NCBI RefSeq assembly: GCF_009882935.1
Contig: NZ_WTVA01000001.1
Span: 124,001 to 188,000, forward strand
DNA length: 64,000 nt
Direction: 5' to 3'
Source of the DNA: Sneathiella chungangensis
GTDB taxonomy: Bacteria > Pseudomonadota > Alphaproteobacteria > Sneathiellales > Sneathiellaceae
The notes beneath the pieces were generated by a model. The model saw only the letters and a program-made list of their open reading frames with translations, was not told the DNA's origin and made no database searches. Every line of letters starts with the position of its first letter. Positions within the stretch are counted from its first letter, which is position 1. Below are positions 55,555-64,000 of the stretch, in pieces. The position numbers were made by a program, and so were the translations under genes.

Positions 55555-56247
55555 ATGCGTACACACTCATATCAAGTGGAAAAAATCGTGGGCGAGCTGA
55601 TGGATCTGGAGACGACCTTCCTCAAATGCCTGGATCAGGCGGGCTACACGGATGATCCCTATGATCTGTGGGAGCTGAACGGCGTTTTTCCCGACGCGGT
55701 CGTGGACGATCTGCTGACCCTTAAAATCGGGCCCGGCGATATGGACTATAAGGTCGGCCGGCGCGAGATCAACAACGACAAGCGCAACTATTTCGATGCC
55801 GAGCGGCAGCGGACGACGCCGGTCATCCGGAGTATCTCGGAGCTGTTCCAGGCGACGGAAATCGTCGCGGCGATCGAGAAGAAATTCGCCATCGACCTCA
55901 CCGGCACGTTTCTGCGCATCGAATATACGCAAGATTCAGAAGGATTCTGGCTGGAGCCGCATACCGACATCGGGGTGAAGAAATTCACCATGCAGATCTA
56001 CCTCTCCCGCGATGCGGAGGCGGGGAGCTGGGGCTCCTCCATCTACAAGGACCGCGAGACCTTCGTGCGCAATGTGCCGTTCAAGAGCAATTCCGCCAAT
56101 GTTTTCGTGCCCTCCCCACATACCTGGCACGGATTTGAGCCGCGTCCCATCAACGGTATCCGCAAGAGCCTGATCGTGAATTATGTCACCGATAAATGGC
56201 GGGCGCGGCATGAACTGGCCTTCCCGGAAACACCGGTCCGCGCCTGA
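55555..56247 (+). CDS. 2-oxoglutarate/Fe(II)-dependent oxygenase family protein
   Basis: The 230-aa protein has the jelly-roll iron site: His136-x-Asp138 in LEPHTDIG, distal His192 in HTWHGFEP, and Arg203 in GIRKSLIVNYV that can bind the 2-oxoglutarate carboxylate. Such enzymes hydroxylate proteins or small molecules; the substrate is unknown. ATG 55555 is used. An in-frame ATG at 55600 (MDLETTFLKC) is also possible; the frame remains open far upstream across the antisense gene but has no support there. It is near tRNA-Lys and the AT-rich gene. Confidence 0.87.
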   Translation: MRTHSYQVEKIVGELMDLETTFLKCLDQAGYTDDPYDLWELNGVFPDAVVDDLLTLKIGPGDMDYKVGRREINNDKRNYFDAERQRTTPVIRSISELFQATEIVAAIEKKFAIDLTGTFLRIEYTQDSEGFWLEPHTDIGVKKFTMQIYLSRDAEAGSWGSSIYKDRETFVRNVPFKSNSANVFVPSPHTWHGFEPRPINGIRKSLIVNYVTDKWRARHELAFPETPVRA

Positions 56248-56312
56248 GGGCGCAGCACGCCTCATCCACTGCGGCAACAAATTCGCATAATTATCTGATT
56301 ATCATAAGAAAA

Positions 56313-56388
56313 TGGTGAGCCCGACAGGATTCGAACCTGTGACCCACTGATTAAAAGTCAGTTGCTCTACCGACTGAGCTACGGGCCC
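56313..56388 (-). tRNA. tRNA-Lys, anticodon TTT
   Basis: Read on the minus strand, the acceptor GGGCCCG pairs with CGGGCTC (one G-U), the D arm is TAGCTCAGTCGGTAGAGCA, the anticodon stem-loop CTGACTTTTAATCAG gives TTT, and the T arm is ACAGGTTCGAATCCTGT. CCA is encoded. Length 76 nt. Confidence 0.97.
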
Positions 56389-56613
56389 ACATTTTGAGGT
56401 GTTTATTGCAACCGGCGGCCGGATTGGCACCGTGTAGCGTCGCAATGCGGCTGCAACATAGGGAGGTTGCGGCGGATGGTCAAGCACACTTTTCGTTTTT
56501 TTGAGCCGCCTGCCGAATTGCGGTTATTTGCCACATTTGTCTTTTAATGATGGACGCCTCCGCCGCTAAATGGCAGAAAACAGGGCACATCAAGTCAAAG
56601 AAAGAGGATGCGG

Positions 56614-57177
56614 ATGATTTCGAAATTTCTATCACGGATATTTCTGGTTCTGGTAATGGCGGGCGCGGCGGCGCTGCCGCTGTCGGCGGCAACGGCGGCC
56701 GATCCGGAAAACACCCTCTATCTCGACCTGCAATATGGCCGCGTCGTCATCGAAATGCGTCCCGATCTTGCACCGAACCATGTCGCCCGGATCAAGGAAC
56801 TGACGCGCGAAGGATTTTACGACGGGGTCAAGTTCCATCGCGTGATCGTCGATTTCATGGCCCAGACCGGCGATCCGACGGGAACGGGAACGGGCGGTTC
56901 CGGGCGCCGGTTGCGCGCGGAATTCTCCAACACCCCGCATGTCCGCGGAACCGTCTCCATGGCGCGGGCGAATTCGCCGCATAGCGCCGACAGCCAGTTC
57001 TTCATCGTCACCGGGGATTCCCCGTGGCTGGACGGCAAATATACCGTCTGGGGCCGCGTCACCGAGGGTATGGAATTTGTCGACCTGATCAAGAAAGGCG
57101 TCGGCAAGAGCGGCATGGTGCCGGGCGAGCCTGACATCGTCGTCAAGATGCAGGTCGCGGCGGACGCCAAGGAATAG
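56614..57177 (+). CDS. Periplasmic peptidyl-prolyl cis-trans isomerase, cyclophilin type
   Basis: The 187-aa protein has a signal peptide (FLSRIFLVLVMAGAAALPLSA) and a single cyclophilin domain: YDGVKFHRVIVDFMAQTGDPTGTGTGGSG with the catalytic Arg, FSNTPHVRGTVSMARANSPHSADSQFFI and WLDGKYTVWGRVTEGMEFVD. It is likely a periplasmic foldase. ATG 56614 is chosen because AGAGG lies six bases upstream; the earlier ATG at 56608 overlaps that site. Confidence 0.95.
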   Translation: MISKFLSRIFLVLVMAGAAALPLSAATAADPENTLYLDLQYGRVVIEMRPDLAPNHVARIKELTREGFYDGVKFHRVIVDFMAQTGDPTGTGTGGSGRRLRAEFSNTPHVRGTVSMARANSPHSADSQFFIVTGDSPWLDGKYTVWGRVTEGMEFVDLIKKGVGKSGMVPGEPDIVVKMQVAADAKE

Positions 57178-57181
57178 CCTC

Positions 57182-57604
57182 TCAGCGATCCTCCGGCGGA
57201 TTATCGGCATACCACTGGACAATGGCGGGCATGTCCCGCTCAAACCCGCCGGGGATAAAGATATTGAGAAACCCCGCGCGGGCATCGGTCTCATTCGCGA
57301 AATCATGGGTGACGCCGGCGGGAACCCGTAAAAAGGTTCCCTTCGGCGCCTCGACCCGCTTCCCGTCGAGATAAAAGGTCACGACCCCGTCGAGGACATA
57401 GAACATATCGTCCTCATCTTCATGGGAATGCGGCCCGCTGCCCGCCTGATGCGGGTCCAGCCACCATTCCGACAGGGAATAGTCGGCGTTCGTCTCCGCT
57501 TCATCGGCGAGAAAAAAGCTCGTCATTCCGCCCATATCATAGCGCCGCCCGGCGCCGGGCGCGATATTCAGGATATCCCGTTTTGAGGGTTGAGTCCGGG
57601 TCAT
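57182..57604 (-). CDS. Cupin domain-containing protein
   Basis: The 140-aa single-domain cupin has the metal-binding signature His-x-His with a following acidic residue (GPHSHEDEDDMFYVLDGVVTFYLDG) and the second motif with HDFANE. Such proteins bind small ligands or metals; function cannot be assigned. It is convergent with the cyclophilin gene (4 bp between) and downstream of an SDR gene by 20 nt, so cotranscription with that SDR is likely. Confidence 0.9.
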   Translation of the reverse strand: MTRTQPSKRDILNIAPGAGRRYDMGGMTSFFLADEAETNADYSLSEWWLDPHQAGSGPHSHEDEDDMFYVLDGVVTFYLDGKRVEAPKGTFLRVPAGVTHDFANETDARAGFLNIFIPGGFERDMPAIVQWYADNPPEDR

Positions 57605-57624
57605 GGTAACAGATCCTCCCGCGG

Positions 57625-58380
57625 TCAGACGCAGCGGCCGCCATCAACTTCAAGCGCCACCCCGGTGATGAAGGACGCATCGTCGGACGCGAGCCAGAGC
57701 GCGGCATTGGCGAGATCGCGCGGCGTGTTCTCGCGGCCGAGCGGAATGGTGGAGACGAACTTGTTGCGGATCTCCTGCGTATCGACGCCGCCCATAAACT
57801 CGACAGACATGCCCGTGCTTGCGAATACCGGGCAGAGGGAATTGACGCGCACCTGCTTCGGTGCGAGTTCCAGGGCCATGGATTTCGACATGGTGACCAC
57901 CGCGCCCTTGCTGGCGTTATACCATGTCAGGCCCGGACGCGGGCTCAGCGCGGCTGTCGAGGCGATATTGACCACATTGCCTTCCGTCTTGAGGAGATGC
58001 GGCACGATTTCTTTGGTCGTCAGGAAGATACTTTTCACATTGACGTCGAAAATCTTGTCAAAGGTCGCTTCATCGACATCGAACATGGAGCCGTTGCGCT
58101 GCGGCATGCCGGCATTATTCACGAGAATGTCGATTTTCTGGAAGTTGTCGAGGCATTGCCGGGTCATGGCGGCGATATCTTCGGCATTTGTGACATCGCA
58201 CTCGCTGCTGATCGCAACGCCACCGGCCTCCGTAATCTCTTTCGTGACCGCCGCCGCGGCGGCGCCATTGATGTCGCTGACAACGACTTTCGCGCCTTCC
58301 GCCGCGAACAGTTTCGCCATCGCCTCGCCAAATCCGGAACCGGCGCCCGTGATAATCGCAACCTTGTCTTTCAACCGCAT
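57625..58380 (-). CDS. SDR family oxidoreductase
   Basis: The 251-aa classical SDR starts MRLKDKVAIITGAGSGFG with the TGxxxGxG motif at residues 11-18, VNNAG at 88-91, and the triad Ser141, Tyr154 and Lys158 (YNASK). Its overall pattern suggests a 3-oxoacyl-ACP reductase or sugar/alcohol dehydrogenase type; substrate unknown. Unlike the SDR at 5991, all catalytic residues are present. AGGAGG lies six bases before the ATG at 58380; an ATG two codons upstream is adjacent to that site and is less likely. Confidence 0.92.
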   Translation of the reverse strand: MRLKDKVAIITGAGSGFGEAMAKLFAAEGAKVVVSDINGAAAAAVTKEITEAGGVAISSECDVTNAEDIAAMTRQCLDNFQKIDILVNNAGMPQRNGSMFDVDEATFDKIFDVNVKSIFLTTKEIVPHLLKTEGNVVNIASTAALSPRPGLTWYNASKGAVVTMSKSMALELAPKQVRVNSLCPVFASTGMSVEFMGGVDTQEIRNKFVSTIPLGRENTPRDLANAALWLASDDASFITGVALEVDGGRCV

Positions 58381-58477
58381 GAACATCCTCCTTTTTATTT
58401 CGGAGGATAGTTGACCGTCCGGCGCGATTTGGCAAGAGCGGGAAGGAAAATTTTATAGTGTGTGCCGGGGCGGGGGC

Positions 58478-60190
58478 TCAGGCTGCTTTCTGGCGGATGC
58501 GGTCCTTCGGCAGGAATAGGGTGACGACGGTCCCCTCGCCATACTTGCTGGTCAGCTCCAGTCGCCCTTCATGCATCTCCGCCAGGTTCTTCGACAGCGG
58601 CAGGCCGAGCCCCGTGCCGTGGTATTTGCGGCTTTTCTCGCTGTCCACCTGGACGAAGGGGGTGAGGGCCTTCTCGATATCATCCTCATGGATACCGATG
58701 CCGTTGTCGCTGACGCTGATCTTCAGCCCCTCATCTTCGAGAAGCTGGACGGAGGTCACGATCCGTCCGCCCGTCGGCGTGAATTTCACGGCGTTCGAGA
58801 GGAGATTGATAAGGATCTGCTTGATCATGCGGCGATCGGCGAAGATCTGCGGCAGCAGCGGGTCGAACTCGAGCTTGATATTGATATCATTCTCGATGGC
58901 GCGCTGCTGCGTCAGGCGGATGCATTCATTGACGAGAACGTCGACCTCGACTTCCTCCTCGTTGATTTTCTGCTCGCCCGCCTCGATCTTGGAGAAGTCG
59001 AGGATGTCGTTGATGAGCTCCAGCAGGTGATGGCCGCTTGCGTTGATATCATGGGCATATTCGAGATACTTCGCGGACCCGACAGGGCCGAAGATCTGGC
59101 TGATGATCACCTCGGAAAATCCGATGACCGCGTTCAGCGGGGTCCTCAACTCATGGCTCATGTTGGCGAGGAACTTGCCTTTGATCTGCGCCGCATATTC
59201 GGCCTCGTCCTTTGCCTGCTTGAGGAATTCCTCGATCTGCATCTGCGCGGAGATATCCCGGATGACAAGCTGCATCACGATACGGTCCCCGTAGAAGAGG
59301 GCGGAGGCGTCCATTTCCACATTCACTTGCGCGCCGTCCTCGCGGATGACCTTGGATTTGAGCGACGGCAGGTTGTTGATACGCTCCACATCATCGGCGG
59401 CGCCGAAATAGACGTCCAGCGAGTCGCTGTCCGAATAGGGGAAGTAGCCCGCGATTCTCTGGCCGATCAGGTCATGGCGGTCTTTCTTGTTGAACAAGGT
59501 CAGCGCCGCTTCATTGACATAAATGATAAAGCCGCCTTTGTGGGCGACGATCGCATCCGGCGAGAGTTCGACCATGCGGCGGTAGCGGTCCTCGTTTTCC
59601 CGAAGGGATTGCTCGGCCATCCGGTTCGACGTCACGTCCGTCACCGTCATGATAAAGCCGCCTTCGCGCCGCAGGCTGTAGGAAATCTCGATAATCTTGC
59701 CGCTCGCAAACTGGCGATCGACGGTGCCGGAAATGCGCTGCTCGATTTTCTCGATGGAGGAGGAGACGAATTCTTCCCGGTCGTCGCCCACATTGACGTA
59801 ATTTTCGAAATTCCATCCGACCATCTCCCGAAAGGTGGTCTCCGGCGTCAATCGCTCCGGGTCGATCTCGATGAGTTCGACATAGCGGTCATTCCATTTC
59901 AGTAACCTGAAATTCTCGTCAAAAACACAAAAACCGATGGCGACATTGTCGAACACGGAATCAAGAAGGGAATCCTTGAACTTCATCACCTTCCGGTAAT
60001 TTCTTGACCGTTTCGCCTGAAGAAAGGCAAGCACGGCGCAGGCCAGAAGGCCGACGACCGCAATCCGGCTCACGAAATCGAAATAGGCATGATCGAAGAA
60101 AACGGACAAAAACAGCAGAACGGCCAGCGTGCCCGCGATCAACGCGATCCCGCTGGATCCCCGCAAATATTTCAGATACCGACTATTCAT
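58478..60190 (-). CDS. PAS-domain sensor histidine kinase
   Basis: The 570-aa membrane kinase has two TM helices (about residues 14-30 and 41-57). The first PAS is of the alphaproteobacterial PAS-7 type (NVAIGFCVFDENFRLLKWNDRY, residues 82-103), and a second PAS spans about 200-320. A HisKA domain with His346 (LANMSHELRTPLNAVIGFSE) and a HATPase domain follow, with N box NLLSNAVKFTP (463-472), DNGIGI and GTGLGLPLS. No receiver domain is fused and no response regulator is adjacent, so the partner is unknown. The layout resembles PleC/DivJ-class kinases but is not specific enough to name. Confidence 0.93.
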   Translation of the reverse strand: MNSRYLKYLRGSSGIALIAGTLAVLLFLSVFFDHAYFDFVSRIAVVGLLACAVLAFLQAKRSRNYRKVMKFKDSLLDSVFDNVAIGFCVFDENFRLLKWNDRYVELIEIDPERLTPETTFREMVGWNFENYVNVGDDREEFVSSSIEKIEQRISGTVDRQFASGKIIEISYSLRREGGFIMTVTDVTSNRMAEQSLRENEDRYRRMVELSPDAIVAHKGGFIIYVNEAALTLFNKKDRHDLIGQRIAGYFPYSDSDSLDVYFGAADDVERINNLPSLKSKVIREDGAQVNVEMDASALFYGDRIVMQLVIRDISAQMQIEEFLKQAKDEAEYAAQIKGKFLANMSHELRTPLNAVIGFSEVIISQIFGPVGSAKYLEYAHDINASGHHLLELINDILDFSKIEAGEQKINEEEVEVDVLVNECIRLTQQRAIENDINIKLEFDPLLPQIFADRRMIKQILINLLSNAVKFTPTGGRIVTSVQLLEDEGLKISVSDNGIGIHEDDIEKALTPFVQVDSEKSRKYHGTGLGLPLSKNLAEMHEGRLELTSKYGEGTVVTLFLPKDRIRQKAA

Positions 60191-60419
60191 TGCCCGTCTT
60201 CAGGCCCCATATTTACATTGCTTCGCAATGCGCCAGAAAGTTGGCCGTGATTCTACCCGGTTAATCTTAATAGTACGTTTACAGAGTAAGTCTCATCGCC
60301 GCCGATGCGCCGGAAATTTAAAAAGACAGCGTCTGGCCTTCGTGCTAATCTCGGGGCGGGATCAGGAAAATCCGGTAAACCAGTAATTTTAATATTGTTT
60401 TAGAGATAAGTGGCGAGAC

Positions 60420-61190
60420 ATGTTCAAGAAGACGAATGATGCGGACACGCCCGGCGATGACGAGAAAAAACCGCTTCTGGTCGAGCCTGCGCCGAAAGTC
60501 AGTCCGCTCGCGCGCCTGCGCACCTATTTCCTGACCGGCATCGTCGTCACCGCGCCGATCGCGATTACGATTTACCTGACCTATGTCTTTGTCTCCTTCG
60601 TCGATGCGAATATCACGCCGCTGATCCCGGCGCGCTATAACCCGGAAACCTATCTGCCGTTCAGTGTTCCCGGCCTTGGCGTCATCATTGCGGCCTTCGC
60701 GCTTATCCTGATCGGCTTCCTGACCGCCAATTATCTCGGCCGGTCGCTGCTGACCCTCGGGGAGCGGATCGTCGGGCGGATGCCGGTCGTGCGCACCATT
60801 TATCATGCGCTCAAGCAGATCATGGAAACCGTGCTTGCGCAGTCGAGTACGTCCTTTCGCGATGTCGTCCTTCTCGAATATCCCCGCAAAGGCATCTGGG
60901 CGCTGGCCTTCGTCACCAGCCAGGCGAGAGGGGAAGTCAACAAGCTGGCGGAGGAGGATATGATCAGCATCTTCCTGCCGACGACGCCGAACCCGACGTC
61001 CGGCTTCCTGCTGTTCGTGCCCAAAAGCGACCTCATCTATCTCGATATGTCGGTGGAGGAGGGGGTCAAGCTCGTCATTTCCGCCGGCATGATCTGGCCC
61101 GAGCCGCCAAAGCCGGACGCGGGCGAAAAGGAAAAGAAAAAAATTGCGCCGCCGAAGAACGGCACCGGGGCAAAACCCAAATCAGCCTGA
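60420..61190 (+). CDS. DUF502 domain-containing membrane protein
   Basis: The 256-aa protein has two TM helices (YFLTGIVVTAPIAITIYLTYVFVSF near residues 37-61, and GLGVIIAAFALILIGFLTANYLG near 85-107). The conserved DUF502 core follows (GERIVGRMPVVRTIYHALKQIMETV, then VFLPTTPNPTSGFLLFVPKSDLIYLDMSVEEGVK-like segments). A Lys-rich tail (EKEKKKIAPPKNG) ends it. Family function is unknown. Its last 9 bases overlap the end of recG. Confidence 0.9.
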   Translation: MFKKTNDADTPGDDEKKPLLVEPAPKVSPLARLRTYFLTGIVVTAPIAITIYLTYVFVSFVDANITPLIPARYNPETYLPFSVPGLGVIIAAFALILIGFLTANYLGRSLLTLGERIVGRMPVVRTIYHALKQIMETVLAQSSTSFRDVVLLEYPRKGIWALAFVTSQARGEVNKLAEEDMISIFLPTTPNPTSGFLLFVPKSDLIYLDMSVEEGVKLVISAGMIWPEPPKPDAGEKEKKKIAPPKNGTGAKPKSA

Positions 61191-63272
61191 CAGATACTTG
61201 ATCGCGTTGTCCCGCTCGAACAGATAGAGCAGGATTTTGAGCGCCTTGCCGCGTTCCGTTTCCAGTGCCTGATCCTTCTCGAGAACAAGCCGGGCATCGT
61301 CGCGGGCGATGGCAAGCAGGCGCGAATGGGCGTGCAGGTCCGCAAGCCTGAATTCGGGAAGCCCGCTCTGCCGGGTTCCGAGAAGCTCCCCGGCGCCGCG
61401 CAGGCGCAAATCCTCCTCGGCGATGCGGAACCCGTCCTCGCTCTCGCGCAGGATACCGAGCCGTGCCTTCTGCGTCTCGCTGAGCGGCCCGGAATAGAGC
61501 AGGAGACAGGTGCCCGGCAGGCCGCCGCGTCCGACCCGGCCGCGAAGCTGGTGAAGCTGGGCGAGGCCGAAACGCTCCGCATGTTCGATGATCATCACCG
61601 TCGCCTCCGGCACGTCGACGCCCACCTCGATCACCGTCGTCGCGACAAGGACGCTGATCTCGCCGGTCATGAAGCGCTGCATGGTCTCGTCTTTTTCCTC
61701 CGCCTTCAGCCGACCGTGGATCAGGCCGACCTGATCGCCATAGAGATGATGCAGCGATTCGAACCGTTCCTCCGCCGCGGCGACGTCGAGAACCTGCGAT
61801 TCCTCAACCAGCGGGCAGACCCAGTAAATCCGCTCCCCGGCGGCGAGCTTGCGATCGAGGCCTTCGGCGACGTCATTCAGGCGCGATAGATCGATGGCCC
61901 GCGTATCGACCGGTTTTCGCCCGGGCGGTTTCTCGGCGATGATCGACACATCCATATCCCCGTAGGCGGTGAGCGCGAGGGTGCGGGGGATTGGCGTTGC
62001 CGTCATCACCAACACATCGACACCGCCCTTGCCGTCGCGTCCCTTGGCGCTGAGGGCAAGGCGCTGATGCACGCCGAAGCGATGCTGTTCGTCGATGATG
62101 GCAAGTCCGAGGTCGTGGAACCGCACATCCTCCTGAAACAGGGCGTGGGTGCCGACGACAAGATCGACCCGGCCGCTTTCGAGCGCGCCCAGCACCTCCT
62201 CCCGCTTCTTGCCCTTAAGGCGCCCGGTTACGAGCATACAGGTCATCCCGGCCTTCGCGGCGAGCGGCTCGATGGCGTTGTAATGCTGATGCGCGAGGAT
62301 TTCCGTCGGCGCCATGATCGTCGCCTGCGCGCCAGCCTCGACCGCCTGCGCCATGGCCAACAGCGCGACCACGGTCTTCCCGCTGCCGACATCGCCCTGC
62401 AGGAGGCGAAGCATGCGGTGCGGGCCGGCCATATCCTCCTCGATCTCCTGAAGCGCCGAGGATTGCGCGGCGGTCAGGGTGAAGGGGAGGTCATTCAGGA
62501 TCTTCCGGCGGATGTCGCCGGTGCCGGGCAGGGAGCGTCCGGGCTTTCGCTTCATGCTGCGCCGGACGAGTTCGAGGGCGAGCTGGTTCGCCAACAGTTC
62601 GTCATAGGCAAGCCGCGCGCGGGCGGGGGCGTCGCGGTCGAAATCCGCCTCCGTCTTCGGCGCATGGGCCTCCAACAGGCTGTCTTTCCAGCCGGTCCAC
62701 TGCTCCCGCGCGAGCAGGCTCCGGTCCAGCCATTCCGGCAAATCGGGCAGCATGGGGAGAAACTGGCGCGCCGCCTTGAGGAAGGTCGCGTTGGTCAGGC
62801 CGGCGGTCAGCGGATAGACCGGTTCGAACAGCGGTACCGTGTCCATCGTCTCCCGCGTCGCGACGTGATCGGGATGGGTTATCTGGTAGACGCCTGCATA
62901 TTCCTCGAGCTTGCCGCTGACAATCCGCTCGCCGCCTTCGGGGAACTGCTGGCGCAGATATTGTTCGCGCCCGTTGAAGAAGGTGAGGGTGAGCGGCGTA
63001 TCCCCCGCATGACACTGGATTTTATAGGGAACGCGGCGGTTGCGGGACGGATGATGCTGGTCAATATGAAGCGTCACGACGATATTCTGGTCGACGAGAT
63101 CCGGCGTCAGATGTTCCACCTTGTGTCGCGTGACCAGGCCCACCGGCAGATGCCAGGCCAGATCGATGATATTCGGTCCGGCCAGCTTTTCGATCAGCGC
63201 CGTCAGGCGCGGCCCGATACCGGTGAGCTTGCTGACCGGCGAAAATAATTGAAACAGGACTTCTGGACGCAC
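61182..63272 (-). CDS. recG: ATP-dependent DNA helicase RecG
   Basis: RecG remodels stalled forks and Holliday junctions. The 696-aa protein has the N-terminal wedge/OB domain (FFNGREQYLRQQFPEGGERIVSGKLEEYAGVYQITHPDH). Helicase motifs include LLQGDVGSGKTVVALLAMAQAVE (Walker A), DEQHRFGVHQR (DEQH), VMTATPIPRTLAL and the C-terminal VIEHAERFGLAQLHQLRGRVGRG. GTG 63272 is the apparent start, preceded by GGGGGAA. It is divergent from sdhE-mfd. Confidence 0.96.
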   Translation of the reverse strand: MRPEVLFQLFSPVSKLTGIGPRLTALIEKLAGPNIIDLAWHLPVGLVTRHKVEHLTPDLVDQNIVVTLHIDQHHPSRNRRVPYKIQCHAGDTPLTLTFFNGREQYLRQQFPEGGERIVSGKLEEYAGVYQITHPDHVATRETMDTVPLFEPVYPLTAGLTNATFLKAARQFLPMLPDLPEWLDRSLLAREQWTGWKDSLLEAHAPKTEADFDRDAPARARLAYDELLANQLALELVRRSMKRKPGRSLPGTGDIRRKILNDLPFTLTAAQSSALQEIEEDMAGPHRMLRLLQGDVGSGKTVVALLAMAQAVEAGAQATIMAPTEILAHQHYNAIEPLAAKAGMTCMLVTGRLKGKKREEVLGALESGRVDLVVGTHALFQEDVRFHDLGLAIIDEQHRFGVHQRLALSAKGRDGKGGVDVLVMTATPIPRTLALTAYGDMDVSIIAEKPPGRKPVDTRAIDLSRLNDVAEGLDRKLAAGERIYWVCPLVEESQVLDVAAAEERFESLHHLYGDQVGLIHGRLKAEEKDETMQRFMTGEISVLVATTVIEVGVDVPEATVMIIEHAERFGLAQLHQLRGRVGRGGLPGTCLLLYSGPLSETQKARLGILRESEDGFRIAEEDLRLRGAGELLGTRQSGLPEFRLADLHAHSRLLAIARDDARLVLEKDQALETERGKALKILLYLFERDNAIKYLSG

Positions 63273-63427
63273 CGCTTCCCCCGTGAGTTATGGCCCGGTA
63301 TTTTGGCGGCTGTTTTGCACAAAGGTCAATGGCGCATCACGGGAAATCGCGCCGGATCGTCACTTACTGCTGACAGCGTGCGCGAGAAAGGCTATATCCA
63401 TGCTCAATTCATCAAGAGAATGAGATC

Positions 63428-63706
63428 ATGACCGAAGATATCACCATTCGCCGCAAGCGGCTTATTCATCGTTCCCGCTATACCGGCATGAAGGAGACCG
63501 ATCTGCTGCTGGGCGGCTTTGCCGGCAAATATCTCGGTGATTTCTCGATGCAGGAGCTCGATATCTACGAAGCGTTGCTTGAGGCGGGCGATCCCAATAT
63601 CTATGTCTGGGCGGTTGGGCGCGAACCGGTGCCCGAAGAATACCAGACGAGCGTTATGAAAAAACTGCAGGAATATGGCCAGCATGAACTGGCCCGCAAC
63701 GACTAG
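63428..63706 (+). CDS. sdhE: FAD assembly factor SdhE
   Basis: SdhE helps attach FAD covalently to succinate dehydrogenase SdhA. The 92-aa protein matches the family (RKRLIHRSRYTGMKETDLLLGGFAGKYLGDFS, then WAVGREPVPEEYQTSVM). The family motif RGxxE is here TGMKE, with Arg replaced by Thr while Gly and Glu are kept. The usual neighbours recG and mfd are present. Confidence 0.93.
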   Translation: MTEDITIRRKRLIHRSRYTGMKETDLLLGGFAGKYLGDFSMQELDIYEALLEAGDPNIYVWAVGREPVPEEYQTSVMKKLQEYGQHELARND

Positions 63707-63713
63707 CCTTAGA

Positions 63714-64000
63714 TGAGCGAAACCCGCACCTCACGCCTTGGCGCCCGGATAACGGAACTGGCGGAAGACCGCCGCGCCTTTCGCCTTGAATCGGTTCCCG
63801 AAGGCTATGACGCCTATCTCCTCGGGCAGCTCGCCCGCGAGAGCCGCAAGGATATCCTGTTCGTGCTGCGCGACGATCTGCGCATGGCCGCGAGCGAGGC
63901 CGCGCTGGCCTTTTTCGGTCCCGAAATCGAGATCATCAGCTTTCCCGCCTGGGATTGCCTGCCCTATGACCGCGTCTCGCCCAACCCGGAGATCGTCGCC
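63714..64000 (+). CDS. mfd: Transcription-repair coupling factor Mfd, N-terminal part, truncated by window end
   Basis: I read the first 95 codons in the open frame starting at ATG 63714, running off the window. They contain YLLGQLARESRKDILFVLRDDLRMAASEAALAFF, then the FPAWDCLPYDRVSPNPEIVA segment, the characteristic N-terminal UvrB-homology opening of Mfd. Mfd removes RNA polymerase stalled at lesions and recruits UvrA. It starts 7 nt after the sdhE stop. Confidence 0.92.

Noticed and set aside
60216-60230. Short hairpin CATTGC-TTC-GCAATG upstream of the histidine kinase
   Set aside because: The stem is only six pairs, with no conserved context or T tract; chance is likely.

Overview
The window is about 64 kb of GC-rich bacterial chromosome that reads as an alphaproteobacterium. 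The markers are an NDUFA12-type complex I accessory subunit beside mlaD and a DUF2155 gene, a DUF1476 (ATP synthase zeta-type) gene, HdaA beside a PerM transporter and ppk1/ppx, a class II (B12-dependent) NrdJ, purS/purQ with a small-type PurL, and the recG-sdhE-mfd block. I cannot name a genus from sequence alone. Coding density is high. I see no rRNA genes, insertion sequences, prophage, integrase or CRISPR array.

Layout. 1-2.4 kb (minus): purM-purN followed by a solute-binding lipoprotein cut by the window edge. 2.5-11 kb (plus): DUF2066 protein, CDP-alcohol phosphatidyltransferase, PerM, HdaA, an atypical SDR, a DUF2147 protein, ppk1 and ppx. 11-16 kb: rnd (convergent with ppx), aspS, and a PAS/degenerate GGDEF/EAL protein. 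16-20 kb: nrdJ (minus), with a palindromic NrdR-type box upstream. 20-25 kb: NDUFA12, mlaD and DUF2155, convergent with aroQ-accB-accC-aat. 25-32.7 kb: DUF3750 protein, marR/hpd divergent pair, a DsbA-like protein, mscL, a BepA-like M48 protease, a gamma-glutamyltransferase-like lipoprotein and an aminotransferase. 32.7-40.8 kb: rne, amidase, PBP1A and prfB with an intact programmed frameshift. 40.8-48.4 kb (mostly minus): alpha/beta hydrolase, CGFS glutaredoxin, BolA, purL-purQ-purS, purC, the DUF1476 gene and purB. 48.5-52.4 kb: radC, map, sfsA, a CinA-N protein and a fasciclin lipoprotein. 52.6-56.4 kb is the most accessory stretch: tRNA-Leu, an MlaC-Sel1 fusion, a conspicuously AT-rich orphan two-TM coiled-coil gene, a 2OG-Fe(II) oxygenase and tRNA-Lys. 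56.6-64 kb: cyclophilin, cupin, SDR, PAS histidine kinase, DUF502 protein, recG, sdhE and the start of mfd.

How the genes work together. Purine synthesis is well represented (purM, N, L, Q, S, C, B) in two groups. Envelope maintenance is a second theme (MlaD, MlaC-Sel1, BepA-like protease, amidase, PBP1A, MscL, DsbA-like protein). Iron-sulfur and respiration factors (GrxD, BolA, SdhE, NDUFA12) and DNA or replication control (HdaA, NrdJ, RecG, RadC, Mfd) make up much of the rest.

Most of the window is conserved housekeeping DNA and I found no multi-gene novel system. The best leads are the AT-rich orphan membrane gene at 54.2-55.4 kb, the MlaC-Sel1 fusion, a GGT-like lipoprotein and an SDR that both appear to lack standard catalytic residues, a short iterated and palindromic intergenic element near 16.1 kb, and the 501-bp rne-amidase gap.
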